DNA of 64,000 nucleotides from Ignavibacteria bacterium (GCA_025612375.1 JAAXKN010000006.1:62001-126000), one strand, 5' to 3'; counted from the first letter of the stretch, positions 9,836 to 19,773 are shown. Made by a program: numbers and translations. Notes: generated by a model from the sequence alone, not told the origin.

Positions 9836-11068
9836 TTATTTTTCAGCTTTAATAACTATTTTGCTTAACACTTTCTCATCCAAAACTTCATTTGCTTTTT
9901 CAAGCACGTCTTCAGGGGTTACGGAATCTATATCCCTTATAGAATCCTCAATGGTTTTTATGTTGTTGAAGTAAATCTCCGACTGCGCCATGCGGAACAT
10001 GCGGTTTGTCATCCCCTCAAGGCTTAAGAGCATGCTCCCTTTTAAGTATTCCTTGGCTTTCTTTAGCTCCCTGTCTGAAACCTTCTTTTCAATTACTTTT
10101 TTGTACTCTTTTGTAATAAGGTCCAGCGACTTTTCGTAGAGCTTTTCGTTTGTGGAAAAGTAAACACCGAATGAGGAAACGTCATAAAAAGAGTTTAAGA
10201 ATGAATTCAGCTGATAGCAGATGCCATTCCTTTCCCTTACGGTCTGGAAAAGGCGTGAACTGCTCCCTTCACCAAGAATGTGTGAAAGAACGTTTACCTT
10301 TGTCCTTTCGAGGTCATCTTTATAACCGTAGGTTGCGCATCCTAAAATTGTATGCACCTGCTGGATTTCCTTATCCAGAACCACTTCCGAGGGCTTTCTC
10401 GGCGTAACTTTCTTTCTTCTAAAGGATTTCTTCCCCAGGTCTTTCTTTATGTACTTTTCGGCAAGCCTTACCAGTTCATCGTGCTCCACGGCACCGCTGG
10501 CTGCAATGGTGAGGTTATTAAGGCCGTATTTTTCTTCTATGAAGCTAAAGAGGTCATTACGGTTGAAGCCGCGTACGTTTTCCTCTGTACCTATTATCGG
10601 AAGCCCCAGAGGGTTTCCCGCAAAAAGGCTTTCTTCAAACTTGTCAAATATCAGCTCTTCCGGGTTGTCTTCAATGTCATATAGCTCATCTACAACCACA
10701 CCGGCTTCTTTTTTAATTTCATTTGCCTTAAATGCCGGGTCCTGTATCATATCGGCCAGAACGTCAAATGTGCGTTCAATATATTTCCGGAGGCCGCGCC
10801 CGTAGTAGCAGGTATGCTCTTTGGATGTAAATGCATTCAGATAACCGCCGTATCCTTCTATGTCTTCGGCAATTTTTCTCGGGGATCTTTTGTTCGTCCC
10901 CTTAAAGAGCATGTGCTCAATGAAATGTGTAATCCCGTTGTTTTTGCGGCTTTCGTCACGTGAACCCACATTAAACCAGAAGCCTAGCGAAAAGCTGTTC
11001 ACGTAGGGAACCTGTTCGGTTATAATCTTGATTCCGTTCGGAAGAATTGTCTTTTTATACTGATTCAA
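9836..11068 (-). CDS. M16 family zinc metallopeptidase (pitrilysin / processing-peptidase type)
   Basis: 410 residues, the size of one active M16B half. The inverted zinc motif HFIEH is at residues 48-52 in GITHFIEHMLFKGT, with a downstream acidic region (EAGVVVDELYDIEDNPEE) supplying the third ligand. The C-terminal half is the partner domain (HTILGCATYGYKDD, GEGSSSRLFQTVRERNGICYQ). The start is TTG at 11068, since no in-frame ATG occurs near it. No signal peptide is seen, so it is probably cytosolic. It lies 63 bases upstream of nuoG on the same strand and may be cotranscribed with it. Confidence 0.93.
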   Translation of the reverse strand: MNQYKKTILPNGIKIITEQVPYVNSFSLGFWFNVGSRDESRKNNGITHFIEHMLFKGTNKRSPRKIAEDIEGYGGYLNAFTSKEHTCYYGRGLRKYIERTFDVLADMIQDPAFKANEIKKEAGVVVDELYDIEDNPEELIFDKFEESLFAGNPLGLPIIGTEENVRGFNRNDLFSFIEEKYGLNNLTIAASGAVEHDELVRLAEKYIKKDLGKKSFRRKKVTPRKPSEVVLDKEIQQVHTILGCATYGYKDDLERTKVNVLSHILGEGSSSRLFQTVRERNGICYQLNSFLNSFYDVSSFGVYFSTNEKLYEKSLDLITKEYKKVIEKKVSDRELKKAKEYLKGSMLLSLEGMTNRMFRMAQSEIYFNNIKTIEDSIRDIDSVTPEDVLEKANEVLDEKVLSKIVIKAEK

Positions 11069-11149
11069 CCCGATAAACTCTTTATTTGTAAGTGTTTTTA
11101 CTTAAACCGTAAATATAGGCAAAAGGCGATATGTAGTCAAGAAATGAAA

Positions 11150-11197
11150 AACGGAAGATGAGGCTTCAATCTGCATTCTTAAAGCTCATCTTCCGTT
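11150..11197 (-). terminator. Rho-independent terminator after the aminotransferase gene
   Basis: A perfect 13-bp inverted repeat, AACGGAAGATGAG...CTCATCTTCCGTT, sits just past the stop at 11227. Read on the minus strand, a T run follows it. It separates the aminotransferase from the M16-nuo group. Confidence 0.85.
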
Positions 11198-11226
11198 AAT
11201 ATTAAAGAGGAAATATACTCTGCAGT

Positions 11227-12450
11227 TTATCCGACGTTAGCACCGGCATATTTTGCAGTATACTTCTCATAGAATTGTGCAATCTTGTTGTATGCTTTTT
11301 CAAGTATCTCTTCCTTAGGCAGGAACACAACCCTGAAGTGCTTTGTTCCGGGTACCTGTCCGAATCCGCTTCCGTGTACAAGCACAACGCCTGTTTCCCT
11401 GATCAGTTCTGAAACGAAGTGCAGGTCAGGCTGCTCGAGGTTGATCTTCGGGAAAGCATAGAATGCGCCTTCAGGCTTAACACAGCTGATGCCCGGGATG
11501 GCGTTGAGCATATTTACAGTTATATCCCTGCGTACTGTAAGTTTCTTTAAGGCTTCAGTCAGGTGTGCATGGTCGCCTTCCAAAGCTGGTTTAATTGCAT
11601 ACTGTTCGGGGTGGTTGGCTGACAAACGGGCCCTTAAGAGCTTGTTTATAGCTTCAATATATTTCTTCAGGCCTTCGCGGCGTCCTGAGATGATGCCCCA
11701 GCCGATTCTGAAGCCCGGAACCATATAGTTCTTTGAAAGTCCGCCGAAAGTAATGCAGGGGACGTCCTTATTTAAGGAAGCAATTGAAGTGTGCTTCTTT
11801 CCATCATAAAGGAGCTTGTCGTAAATTTCATCGGCAAAGATGACCAGGTTGTGCTCCAGCGCCAGGTCAACTATCTGGTGAAGAACTTCAGTTGAATAAA
11901 GAGCGCCGGTCGGGTTGTTCGGGTTAATTAAAATGATAGCACGGGTCTTATCATTAATCTTGCTTTTGATGTCTTCTATATCAGGCTGCCATCCGTTATC
12001 CTCATCCAGGTAATAGGGGTTTTCCATCATTCTCAGCTTGCTTGAAATTGCCGTGTAAAGAGGATATCCCGGGGTCGGAGTAAGCACGTTTTCCCCTTCG
12101 TTTACGAGTGAGGTCAGTGCAAGGTCAATAGCTTCGCTTGCGCCTGTTGTAACAAAAATATCCAGTACGTTGTCAATTCCCTTGCGGTTGGCTTCTGCTT
12201 CAATGGCCTGGACAGCGTCCTTAATGCCCGAGGAAGGAGAATATCCGTTCAGGTTCTTCAGCATTGCCTGGTATGTGGCATCGATCATATGTCTTGGGGG
12301 CTGAAAATCAAATATGTTCGGGTCCCCGATATTCAGATAGAGCATTTCCTTGCCGGTCTTGGCAATTTCATTAGCAATAACAACGACGTCCCTGACCGCA
12401 TAGGTGACATTTTCAGTCCTTTCGGCAGGTTTGACTTCAAAATTAGCCAT
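11227..12450 (-). CDS. PLP-dependent aminotransferase, class I/II (AlaA/aspartate-type)
   Basis: 407 residues of fold-type I aminotransferase. The PLP-binding lysine is K240 in GGLSKNYMVPGFRIGW, the phosphate-binding region is TTGASEAIDLAL, and NPNNPTGALYS and ADEIYDKLLYDG match the family. The C-terminal FRVVFLPKEE carries the conserved carboxylate-binding Arg. The sequence most resembles the alanine / broad-range transaminases grouped with AlaA, but the substrate cannot be fixed from sequence alone. It stands alone between two terminators. Confidence 0.92.
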   Translation of the reverse strand: MANFEVKPAERTENVTYAVRDVVVIANEIAKTGKEMLYLNIGDPNIFDFQPPRHMIDATYQAMLKNLNGYSPSSGIKDAVQAIEAEANRKGIDNVLDIFVTTGASEAIDLALTSLVNEGENVLTPTPGYPLYTAISSKLRMMENPYYLDEDNGWQPDIEDIKSKINDKTRAIILINPNNPTGALYSTEVLHQIVDLALEHNLVIFADEIYDKLLYDGKKHTSIASLNKDVPCITFGGLSKNYMVPGFRIGWGIISGRREGLKKYIEAINKLLRARLSANHPEQYAIKPALEGDHAHLTEALKKLTVRRDITVNMLNAIPGISCVKPEGAFYAFPKINLEQPDLHFVSELIRETGVVLVHGSGFGQVPGTKHFRVVFLPKEEILEKAYNKIAQFYEKYTAKYAGANVG

Positions 12451-12645
12451 TACAATTTTTCCTTCTGCTATTATCTATAAAGTTAAAAATTTCGAAAATT
12501 TTATGCTTAAAATTACCTCTTTAATCCGATACAATCAAATCCCTTTTCCCTCTTTTTCCTCAAAGGGAAGAGTATAAATATGGGCGAATTAAGGTTACTC
12601 ACCCCGGTCCAATTATGCAGCCGTGGTTTCTAGCTGCAGACTGAA

Positions 12646-12683
12646 AATAAAAAGCCGGATACTTCTTTATCAGAAGATCCGGC
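12646..12683 (-). terminator. Terminator after the second C25-HEAT gene
   Basis: GCCGGAT..CTTCT / AGAAG.ATCCGGC forms a long stem. Read on the minus strand it is followed by TTTTTATTTTC. It lies 39 bases beyond the stop at 12722. Confidence 0.85.
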
Positions 12684-12721
12684 ATTGTTGAAAGTTTATC
12701 TGCAAACTTATAAAATAAGTC

Positions 12722-14944
12722 TCATGAGGTTACGGGATTGTTGAAGCCTTCCTTAATTCTGTTTTTTGTTCTTAGAGCCTCATCTTTAACCTGCTGTGGC
12801 GTATCACCCATGCTCATAATCTCGTCGCAAGCTTTTAAGATCGCATCCCTGTTGTTTGAAAGTGAATACCAGCCCAGGGCCTCCAGCGTGGCTACCCTTA
12901 TTGCCACATCTTCCCTGCTGTTCTGTGCCAGCTGTAAAAGTTCAGGTACCGCCTGTATGTAATTGTATACTCTCAAAGACTCTATCTCCTTTACTTTCTT
13001 CCTGATCCTTAAAGAATCGTTCTTAATATTAGGGAGCAGCTCCTTATTCAGATGGTCGCTTGAATTCAGGATCGATCCCTTCATCATTTCCCTTAAATTT
13101 TCCTTGTCAGCCGCATCCGGCATCTGACTTAAAGATTTTTCCAGCTCTTCATAGCCTGCAACAGGATCAATAAAAGCTATCGACTTCTTCAGGTCGAAAA
13201 TAACCCTTTCCGACTCATCCGTTACAAGCTGCTTTGCCATAATAGTCAGGTAATCGCGGTTGCCGACTTTTCCCATCCAGACGGCTGAAACGCGCCTTAT
13301 AAATTCAAAAGGATCCTGAATCGACTCTTTTAGAACGCCCTGGAAAGACGGGGTATTCAGCTCTGCCAGTGCGGTCAATGCCTGGAGACGTACGTTAAAG
13401 GACTCGTCTGTCCTGTAGGCGCTTAAAAGCTCTGTCTCATAGGAAGCACCCCTGATCTTAAAGAGCATCTTAAGTGCAAGTGCGCGGAGTGAAGGCTCCT
13501 CGGCGTACCTCATCCTTTCCCATGATGCCGTGTCACTGACTCCCTGAGTGAGCATACTGTTCAGGTTGACTCTGGGATCGATTGTAGTAAAATGGAACGT
13601 CGGATCGCCAAAAAGGTGATTTTCCAACACATTGTTCATCTTGTGCCAGAGGCCTACTCTTGTGCCGTAGTTGAGCACGCCTGAGAATTCCTCTGCCCAC
13701 TGGTCCTGAAGCGTGGTAGTGCTGTTTGCTATGCCTGCAATTGTTGCGCCGTAACCAAATACGTACTCGCCTGCAAGATAAGGGCTTGTATGGAAAGCGC
13801 CATTATAGCATTCGTCAAAAAGTATAAGTTTTGCCTGCGGAGAGATCCTTCTTATATCGTCACCATAGATCGTCATCTTGCGCTCGCGCATTGAGTCGGC
13901 TGCAGCAACCCTGGGGTCAAACGCTCCGTCGAACCAGCTGTCGGGCACATTGTAGTCGCCTTTCAGGTCCTGCTTCTTTTCATCCACATTTTCGCCGCTC
14001 TTGCGCGCATCGCGCAGCTCTTTTCTTAAGTTGAGCTTAATGTTGTCGATGTTGTCATCAATGTCATTTGACCTGGGATAATCTATAAGGCTCTGCAGGT
14101 TATCATCGCCATGAGCATGGAATATTGCAAAGTCAAGCTTCGGATCCTGAATTTCGCTAAGGAGTATCCCTTTCATATAAGGGCTCATGGTGTGGTTTAA
14201 TTTCTTGAGCCTGCCGCCCGTCTTGAATACCTGCGGGAATTCCTCTCTTAATGAAAGCTGTTCGTCACCCCAGGCGCTCAGAGATTCTGAGAAATATCTA
14301 TAGCCTGTATAGACGAGCATGTTATCCAGCTTATTCTGCTCTTTTTTCTGTTTTACAACGCGCTGCAGATACTGATTAATGAGCGTATACTTGCTCTCGT
14401 CGTCCACTGAAGGCTTTATACGGGCGCTGTAGATGGTCTTGTTTACCTTCTGCGGAGAATCCGGCGTAAGGGAATAATAAAAGCAGAGCGGATGCTCACT
14501 GTCCTTGTGCAGGAACTGGAATTTCAGGTTAAAATCGTCGTAAAAACGGTCCGAAGGCACCGAAGAATAATAATATTCCGAAGAATTGTTCTCGTATTTG
14601 AACGAAGAAGTAAGATGTTCGGCATTCCTGAGCATAGGAATGGGAATGTCACCTATAAAGACAACGCCTTCTAACTGCGGCTTCTGGTTATAGAGCTTCA
14701 GGATCTCTTCTTTAATTTCGTCAGGGCTCTTCCAGTCGTCTACCAGAACGTAAGTAGAAAGTCCGTCATCCTCAACGGCATCGCGGTAGGCCAGAATGGC
14801 ATCTTTTGTCCTGCTGTATGTCTCCTCATCAACAATAATTGCAAAGGAAGTACCATGTTCCTTTGTCGGCTTTTTAATGTCGAGCCTTCCGTAAAGAAGC
14901 ACATTTCCAACTAACAAAATGATAAACAATAAACTTATCTTCAT
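12722..14944 (-). CDS. Secreted gingipain-like (C25, caspase-fold) cysteine peptidase with C-terminal HEAT repeats, copy 2
   Basis: About 740 residues from the ATG at 14944. It opens with a signal peptide (MKISLLFIILLVGNVLLYG). A longer reading to 14974 adds ten charged residues before it and is less likely. The peptidase domain (about 30-465) has a strand-turn start like C25 (FAIIVDEETY, LEGVVFIGDIPIPM), a catalytic His278 in FHAHGDD, a catalytic Cys379 in ILFDECYNGAF, and the closing HLFGDPTFHF typical of C25. Residues about 480-735 are helical HEAT-like repeats (SLRALALKMLFKIRG; AVWMGKVG; IRVATLEALGWYS). There is no T9SS tail; it ends GFNNPVTS. It is a close paralogue of the next gene upstream. 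Substrate unknown. Confidence 0.8.
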   Translation of the reverse strand: MKISLLFIILLVGNVLLYGRLDIKKPTKEHGTSFAIIVDEETYSRTKDAILAYRDAVEDDGLSTYVLVDDWKSPDEIKEEILKLYNQKPQLEGVVFIGDIPIPMLRNAEHLTSSFKYENNSSEYYYSSVPSDRFYDDFNLKFQFLHKDSEHPLCFYYSLTPDSPQKVNKTIYSARIKPSVDDESKYTLINQYLQRVVKQKKEQNKLDNMLVYTGYRYFSESLSAWGDEQLSLREEFPQVFKTGGRLKKLNHTMSPYMKGILLSEIQDPKLDFAIFHAHGDDNLQSLIDYPRSNDIDDNIDNIKLNLRKELRDARKSGENVDEKKQDLKGDYNVPDSWFDGAFDPRVAAADSMRERKMTIYGDDIRRISPQAKLILFDECYNGAFHTSPYLAGEYVFGYGATIAGIANSTTTLQDQWAEEFSGVLNYGTRVGLWHKMNNVLENHLFGDPTFHFTTIDPRVNLNSMLTQGVSDTASWERMRYAEEPSLRALALKMLFKIRGASYETELLSAYRTDESFNVRLQALTALAELNTPSFQGVLKESIQDPFEFIRRVSAVWMGKVGNRDYLTIMAKQLVTDESERVIFDLKKSIAFIDPVAGYEELEKSLSQMPDAADKENLREMMKGSILNSSDHLNKELLPNIKNDSLRIRKKVKEIESLRVYNYIQAVPELLQLAQNSREDVAIRVATLEALGWYSLSNNRDAILKACDEIMSMGDTPQQVKDEALRTKNRIKEGFNNPVTS

Positions 14945-15278
14945 CTTCTCTTTTCTACCTGGTCTTATCATCAAATATCAATACGGCTAATAATTAAACA
15001 TCATTACTCTGTAAAGACCGCAACTGGAGTGCCATATGACAAAAGCTCGATTTTAACTCATAAAAGGATATTCGGTTTTATTTGTTGAATTTTTATTGGC
15101 TAATATTGCACAATTGTTTACTTAATGCACAATATTTCGAGATTAGCTCTGCTTTAGGAAAGTCCGGGGAAGTATTTTATAATGCCCGGAACCCGTTAAA
15201 AACGGGTTCCGGTGCAGCGAACGAAGTAATAGTGAGTTATTTAATTGTGCTTCAGGGATCTCTGTAAAAAATTCTTTT
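14945..15278. other. Gap between the two C25-HEAT genes
   Basis: 334 bases with no convincing gene. The part near 14945 should hold the promoter of copy 2. The hairpin listed at 15186-15212 is the only clear structure. A 61-codon + strand open frame at 15082 has no ribosome-binding site and no family features. Confidence 0.6.
15186..15212 (-). terminator. Perfect hairpin after C25-HEAT copy 1
   Basis: CCGGAACCCGTT-AAA-AACGGGTTCCGG is a 12-bp perfect stem with a 3-base loop, 67 bases past the stop at 15279. The T run after the stem is poor, so it may act as a terminator or as an RNA end-stabilising hairpin. Confidence 0.6.
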
Positions 15279-17498
15279 TCAGGAAGTGATTGTATTGCTG
15301 TAGCCCTCAAGCAGCCTGTTTTTAGTCCTCAATGCCTCTTCTTTTACCTCAATCGGCGAATCTTCTCTCTTTATCAGCTCATCGCAGGCTTTTATAATTA
15401 TATCTCTGTTGTAGGCCATCGCATACCAGCCCAGAGCTTCCAGTATAGCTTTCCTGATCTCTTTGGGCTCTTTTCCATCTTTTGCAATTTCAATCAAGAC
15501 CGGCAGCGCCTGTATAAAATTATAATTCCTGAACGTCCTAATCTCTTTCAGCTTTTGCTTGGCTGCTAAAGTATCACTTTTTACATTAGGAATCAATTCC
15601 TCATTCAGCCACTTTTCCGAATTTAAGATGGAAATTTTTATCCCATTCTTCATTTTTTCCTTGTCCACCGTTGCCGGCAGGCTGTCTATGTACTTTATAC
15701 ATTCATTATAGGCAAGGAGAGGATCAATATAGACGACCGTCGACTTTACATTGTAGGATACCCTTTCAGATTCATCGTCAAACATCTGTCTGACCATTAA
15801 AGGTATGTACTCCTCCTTACCAATCTTACCCATCCATTCTGCCGTAATCCTTCTTATCAGCTCATAAGGATCGTTAATTGAGATCTTTACCACGTCCTCA
15901 AAGGCCTTGGTATTAAGTATTGAAAGATATTCAAGAGCGTGCATTCTTACGTTAAACGAAGGATCTGTTTTGTAAATGCTTACCAGTTCTTTTTCAAACT
16001 TTGCACCCAGGCACTTGAAGGTCATATAGATACCTAGTGAGCGGAGGTTAATGTCCTCGCTTTTTGCCATTTTTTGCCAGAATCTTACGTCCCTGGAATT
16101 TAAGACAATAAGTCGGTTCAGGTCCCCCTCATAAGCCGGGGTGTAATGAAAAGTGGGATCCCCTATCAGGTGGCTTTCCAGTAGGTTATCCATCCTGTGC
16201 CACTGCCCGAACCTGAGGCCGTAGCCTAAAAGCCCCATGAAAGAATCTATCCACTGGTCCTGCAGTGCGTTTGTTGTATTTGCAATTCCTGCAACTGTCT
16301 GCCCTTTGCCAAATACATATTCCCCGGCAATATATGGGCTGTGGTGGAATGAGCCGTTAAAGCACTCGTCAAAAATCACCAGTTCTGCCCCAGGAGCAAT
16401 TTGCCTTGCGTCCTCGGCGTGAATGTCCAGGCTGTAGTCGAGGAGTGAATCCGCCTTCACAACAGAATCTGCAAAGGCATCTTCCATCCATTCCACAGGT
16501 ACGTTATACTGCTTAACAAAGTATTTTTTCGCCTCATCCAGTGACATCTTTCTTCTTTTGGCCGACCTGAGTTTGCTCCTTAAATAAAGCTTTACTGATT
16601 CTATCTGTCCTGCCGGGTTCCCGGGATTTGGATAATCTATCAGGTACTGCCTGTCAATTTCACCATGCGCATGGAAGACAGCCATATCAAGCTCCGGCTT
16701 CTGGAGCTCTGAGAGGATAATCTCTTTCATCTGTGTGCTCATGCTGAAATTGAGCTTCTTGAGCCTCCCCCCGGTATTGTTGTAAAGCGCGGGCAGCTGT
16801 TCCCTCAAGGCCAGGTTCTCATCGCTCCATGCTGTCTGTGCCTGTGAGTTGTAGCCGTGACCCGTAAAAACCAGCATGTTGTCCAGCTTATTCTGCTTTT
16901 TCTTCTCTTCAGAAACCCTTAAGAGGTAGTTTTTAATTATTTCATATTTCGAATCATCCTCCACCGGAGCCTTAATGCGCCCGCTGTAGATATCCTTATC
17001 CACCCTCTGCGGTGAGTCAGGTGCAAGTGAGTAGTAATAGCAGAGCTTGTGCACAGTATCATGACTTATATAGTTAAACTTCAGGTCAAAGTCGTCATAA
17101 AACCTGTCCGTTGGAACAGAAGACTTGAACATTGCCGCATTTTCATCCAGCTTGAAGGCTGAAGTCATGTGCTGGGCGTTTCTTACCATCGGAATCGGTA
17201 CGTCGCCAATTAAGACAATCCCCTCTAAAGGAGACTTGCTGTGGTAAAGTTTCAGTATCTCGGAACGGATTTCATCGGGACTTTTCCAGTTGCTAATAAG
17301 AATGTATGCCGAAAGGCCGTCGTTTTCCACCGCATCCCTGTAGGTGTCAACTGCACCTGCGGTTTTCTCATAAGTCGCCTTATCTACAATAATTGCAAAC
17401 GAGGTAGGATTCTTCTTAATCGGTTTTTTAATTGTCACTTCTGCGCGTGTGCAGAATGCGGATAAGATCAAAGTTAGGACAATAAAACGTAATTTCAT
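15279..17498 (-). CDS. Secreted gingipain-like (C25) cysteine peptidase with C-terminal HEAT repeats, copy 1
   Basis: 739 residues starting with a signal peptide (MKLRFIVLTLILSAFCTRA). Layout and residue numbering match copy 2: His278 in VFHAHGE, Cys379 in VIFDECFNGSF, closing HLIGDPTFHY, then HEAT-like repeats to the end (INLRSLGIYMTFKCLG; AEWMGKIGKEEY; IRKAILEALGWYA), finishing GYSNTITS. The shared spacing of the catalytic pair shows the two genes arose by duplication and that both keep the active site. In C25 peptidases such as gingipains the pair cleaves after Arg or Lys; specificity here is unknown. No terminator is seen between this gene and the YCF48 gene 64 bases upstream. Confidence 0.8.
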   Translation of the reverse strand: MKLRFIVLTLILSAFCTRAEVTIKKPIKKNPTSFAIIVDKATYEKTAGAVDTYRDAVENDGLSAYILISNWKSPDEIRSEILKLYHSKSPLEGIVLIGDVPIPMVRNAQHMTSAFKLDENAAMFKSSVPTDRFYDDFDLKFNYISHDTVHKLCYYYSLAPDSPQRVDKDIYSGRIKAPVEDDSKYEIIKNYLLRVSEEKKKQNKLDNMLVFTGHGYNSQAQTAWSDENLALREQLPALYNNTGGRLKKLNFSMSTQMKEIILSELQKPELDMAVFHAHGEIDRQYLIDYPNPGNPAGQIESVKLYLRSKLRSAKRRKMSLDEAKKYFVKQYNVPVEWMEDAFADSVVKADSLLDYSLDIHAEDARQIAPGAELVIFDECFNGSFHHSPYIAGEYVFGKGQTVAGIANTTNALQDQWIDSFMGLLGYGLRFGQWHRMDNLLESHLIGDPTFHYTPAYEGDLNRLIVLNSRDVRFWQKMAKSEDINLRSLGIYMTFKCLGAKFEKELVSIYKTDPSFNVRMHALEYLSILNTKAFEDVVKISINDPYELIRRITAEWMGKIGKEEYIPLMVRQMFDDESERVSYNVKSTVVYIDPLLAYNECIKYIDSLPATVDKEKMKNGIKISILNSEKWLNEELIPNVKSDTLAAKQKLKEIRTFRNYNFIQALPVLIEIAKDGKEPKEIRKAILEALGWYAMAYNRDIIIKACDELIKREDSPIEVKEEALRTKNRLLEGYSNTITS

Positions 17499-17562
17499 TT
17501 ATATTCCGGGAAATAATTAGTGTTGTATATTTAATACGTTTGAATAAAAAGTTCGTGTAAAA

Positions 17563-19773
17563 CTATTTCAAAACTGTCATTTTTTTTGTTTGTGTAAAGG
17601 CTCCAGCTTTTAACTGGTAATAATAAACTCCGCTTGAGAGCCCCTGCGCGTTAAAGCTTACCAGCTGTGTGCCTGCTTTCAGGAACTGATCTACCGGTAC
17701 GCTTACTTCGCGCCCCAGCATGTCGTAGACCGTAAGCCTTACAAGGCCTCCTTCAGGAATTGTAAACCTTATTGAAGTAACCGGGTTAAAAGGGTTCGGG
17801 TAATTCTGCTCAAGCATAAATCCATTTGGGCTTACGTTACTATTTTCTCTTACTCCCACCCCGCCTTCAGTGGAAGAAATGATCTGCCCGTTTGAGGTCC
17901 CGAAATATATTTTTCCGTTTTCATCAAAAGCAGACGAATAAAAGTGATACTTGCCCTTCAGGCTCTCATCCAACTGCCAGCTTTTGCCTGAATCCGAAGT
18001 CTTAAGGACCGTTCCGTCATAACATGTTACGTATCCGGTTCCGTCGCTGCGGAATGCAAGTGTATAAAAAGTTGTATCTATATTCTTGATTCCATGGTCT
18101 ATATAGTTCCATGTAGCACCCTTGTCAGAAGAATAGTAAATCGCCTTTTCGCTGATAGCCCAGGCATTCTGGTTAACTACGCAGAGCTCCTTAAAGCCCG
18201 AGGTCTCAAGTCCTGCGGGTGCATTGCTGACCTTAACCGTATCCCACTTATCTCCGCCATTGGTTGTCCTTATCATCCATCCTTTCGGGCCCGCAATAAC
18301 TCCCGTTGAGGCGTCAAAAAAAGCAATGCCCCCTCCGATGTATCCGGGTCCCGGAATTGTAAGGATCTCATTCCATGTATTGCCGGCGTCGGCAGACTTT
18401 AGGATATGATATTCCGAGTAATCATTTATGCTCACCCATGCGTAGCCGGTCGAGGCATCAGGAAACGTAATTCCGCCAATTTTATTTTTGGCATTAAAGG
18501 CTACAGCTTCCAGCACCGGATTCCAGCTTTTACCCCCATCGGTGGTCTTAACAATGTGCCTGTTATCTTTAAGGACAAAGCCCGTGCTTGAACTGGTAAA
18601 TGCCATTGAGTACCCTTCCCATACCCCGGCAGATGATGTGAAATTCCAGAGGTTTCCCTTTCCGTCGTCATTTGTAAAAATGTCGCTTGAACGGCTTAAG
18701 GCAAAGCCCTTGCCGCCTGTAAACTGGATTGAGTAAATTGCAGTTGAAGCCTTCATCGGAAGAATGCTCCACGTTGAGCCAAGGTCTGTGGACTTAAAGA
18801 TGTGGTTTTCTGTTCCTATGGCGTAAACCACATTGTTAAAGCCTGTAACGGCCTGAAGGCTCACGGAAAAGCTGCCCATTGCAGGGCTCCATGTTTCCCC
18901 TCCGTCAGCTGTTTTCATTAAGAACATTTTGCTGAATCCGTTGCTGCCCACGCATATTCCCTCGGTGGAATTCTTGAAGTATGAATCCTTTACCCTGTCA
19001 TATGAACCTGTAGTCTTTTTAACCCAGGTCTTTCCCCCGTCTAAAGACTTATAGACCGGTGCAGGAAGGCCGGTAAAATCGTTCCCTTCACCCATCAAAA
19101 GGACCTCTTTTGAGCTCAGCCACCGTACCGACTTAATTACTCCGAACATATTGTCTGTAATGGGGGACAGGTTCCACGTCTTCCCGCCGTCTGTAGTGTA
19201 TTTAATCTTGTCTTTTTTATCTCCTGCAATTACGCCGTTGTTCTCATCGTAAAAAGAAACGTCGTACCACCTCTGCGAGACTGTTGAGACTAGCGAGTCC
19301 TCCTTTGTCCAGCTAAGCCCGCCGTCTGTAGTAAGGAAAAGGTACATAGCCTTGTCCTTTCCTGCAACAATGTGGCCTCTTGCAGAGCTTGTAAAGCACA
19401 AGGCATCGAAGTACGTAAACTTGATGTTTGGTACAAGTCCGGCAAAAATGCTTTCAGTCCATGAACCGCCGCCGTCTGTAGTCTTGAGGATGCTGCCTTC
19501 TGCGGTGCCGATCCATCCTGTGTTTTTATCCAGGAACAGAATTTTCTTTAGATTTTTTTTAGTGTTTGTCTGCTGGACGGCCCAGTCGGTGCCGCCGTTT
19601 GTAGTATGATATACGACGCCTGAATCGGCCGACATCCAGCCTTCCGTCTCAGACACAAAGAATATGTCGCTTACAGCCTGTTTCAAATCCGGCCCTGACA
19701 CCACCTTCCAGGTCTGCGCCCGGAACGTTGAAGCCGAAAGAAGAAGAGCTATAATAAGAAAGTATTTTTTCAT
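17563..19773 (-). CDS. Secreted YCF48/BNR-repeat protein with T9SS type A sorting domain
   Basis: 736 residues. It has a signal peptide (MKKYFLIIALLLSASTFRAQ), then about a dozen repeats around the motif TTDGGxTW / SxDxGxTW (for example TTNGGTDWAV, TTDGGGSWTE, TADGGETWSP, SADAGNTWNE), predicting one or two beta-propellers of the BNR / YCF48 kind. The last about 80 residues are a type IX secretion sorting domain: GFMLEQNYPNPFNPVTSIRF, then VYDMLGREV, ending KKMTVLK. It should cross the outer membrane by T9SS and stay at the surface or be released. Function unknown; such propellers often bind sugars or proteins. A paralogue lies at 25347. Confidence 0.88.
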   Translation of the reverse strand: MKKYFLIIALLLSASTFRAQTWKVVSGPDLKQAVSDIFFVSETEGWMSADSGVVYHTTNGGTDWAVQQTNTKKNLKKILFLDKNTGWIGTAEGSILKTTDGGGSWTESIFAGLVPNIKFTYFDALCFTSSARGHIVAGKDKAMYLFLTTDGGLSWTKEDSLVSTVSQRWYDVSFYDENNGVIAGDKKDKIKYTTDGGKTWNLSPITDNMFGVIKSVRWLSSKEVLLMGEGNDFTGLPAPVYKSLDGGKTWVKKTTGSYDRVKDSYFKNSTEGICVGSNGFSKMFLMKTADGGETWSPAMGSFSVSLQAVTGFNNVVYAIGTENHIFKSTDLGSTWSILPMKASTAIYSIQFTGGKGFALSRSSDIFTNDDGKGNLWNFTSSAGVWEGYSMAFTSSSTGFVLKDNRHIVKTTDGGKSWNPVLEAVAFNAKNKIGGITFPDASTGYAWVSINDYSEYHILKSADAGNTWNEILTIPGPGYIGGGIAFFDASTGVIAGPKGWMIRTTNGGDKWDTVKVSNAPAGLETSGFKELCVVNQNAWAISEKAIYYSSDKGATWNYIDHGIKNIDTTFYTLAFRSDGTGYVTCYDGTVLKTSDSGKSWQLDESLKGKYHFYSSAFDENGKIYFGTSNGQIISSTEGGVGVRENSNVSPNGFMLEQNYPNPFNPVTSIRFTIPEGGLVRLTVYDMLGREVSVPVDQFLKAGTQLVSFNAQGLSSGVYYYQLKAGAFTQTKKMTVLK

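Noticed and set aside
15082-15267. Small + strand gene between the C25-HEAT genes
   Set aside because: It has no ribosome-binding site, overlaps the terminator hairpin, and its sequence shows no conserved features.
12722-17498. PorU (T9SS sortase) identity for the C25-like proteins
   Set aside because: PorU is longer and has different domains after the peptidase; these proteins have HEAT repeats and are duplicated in tandem.
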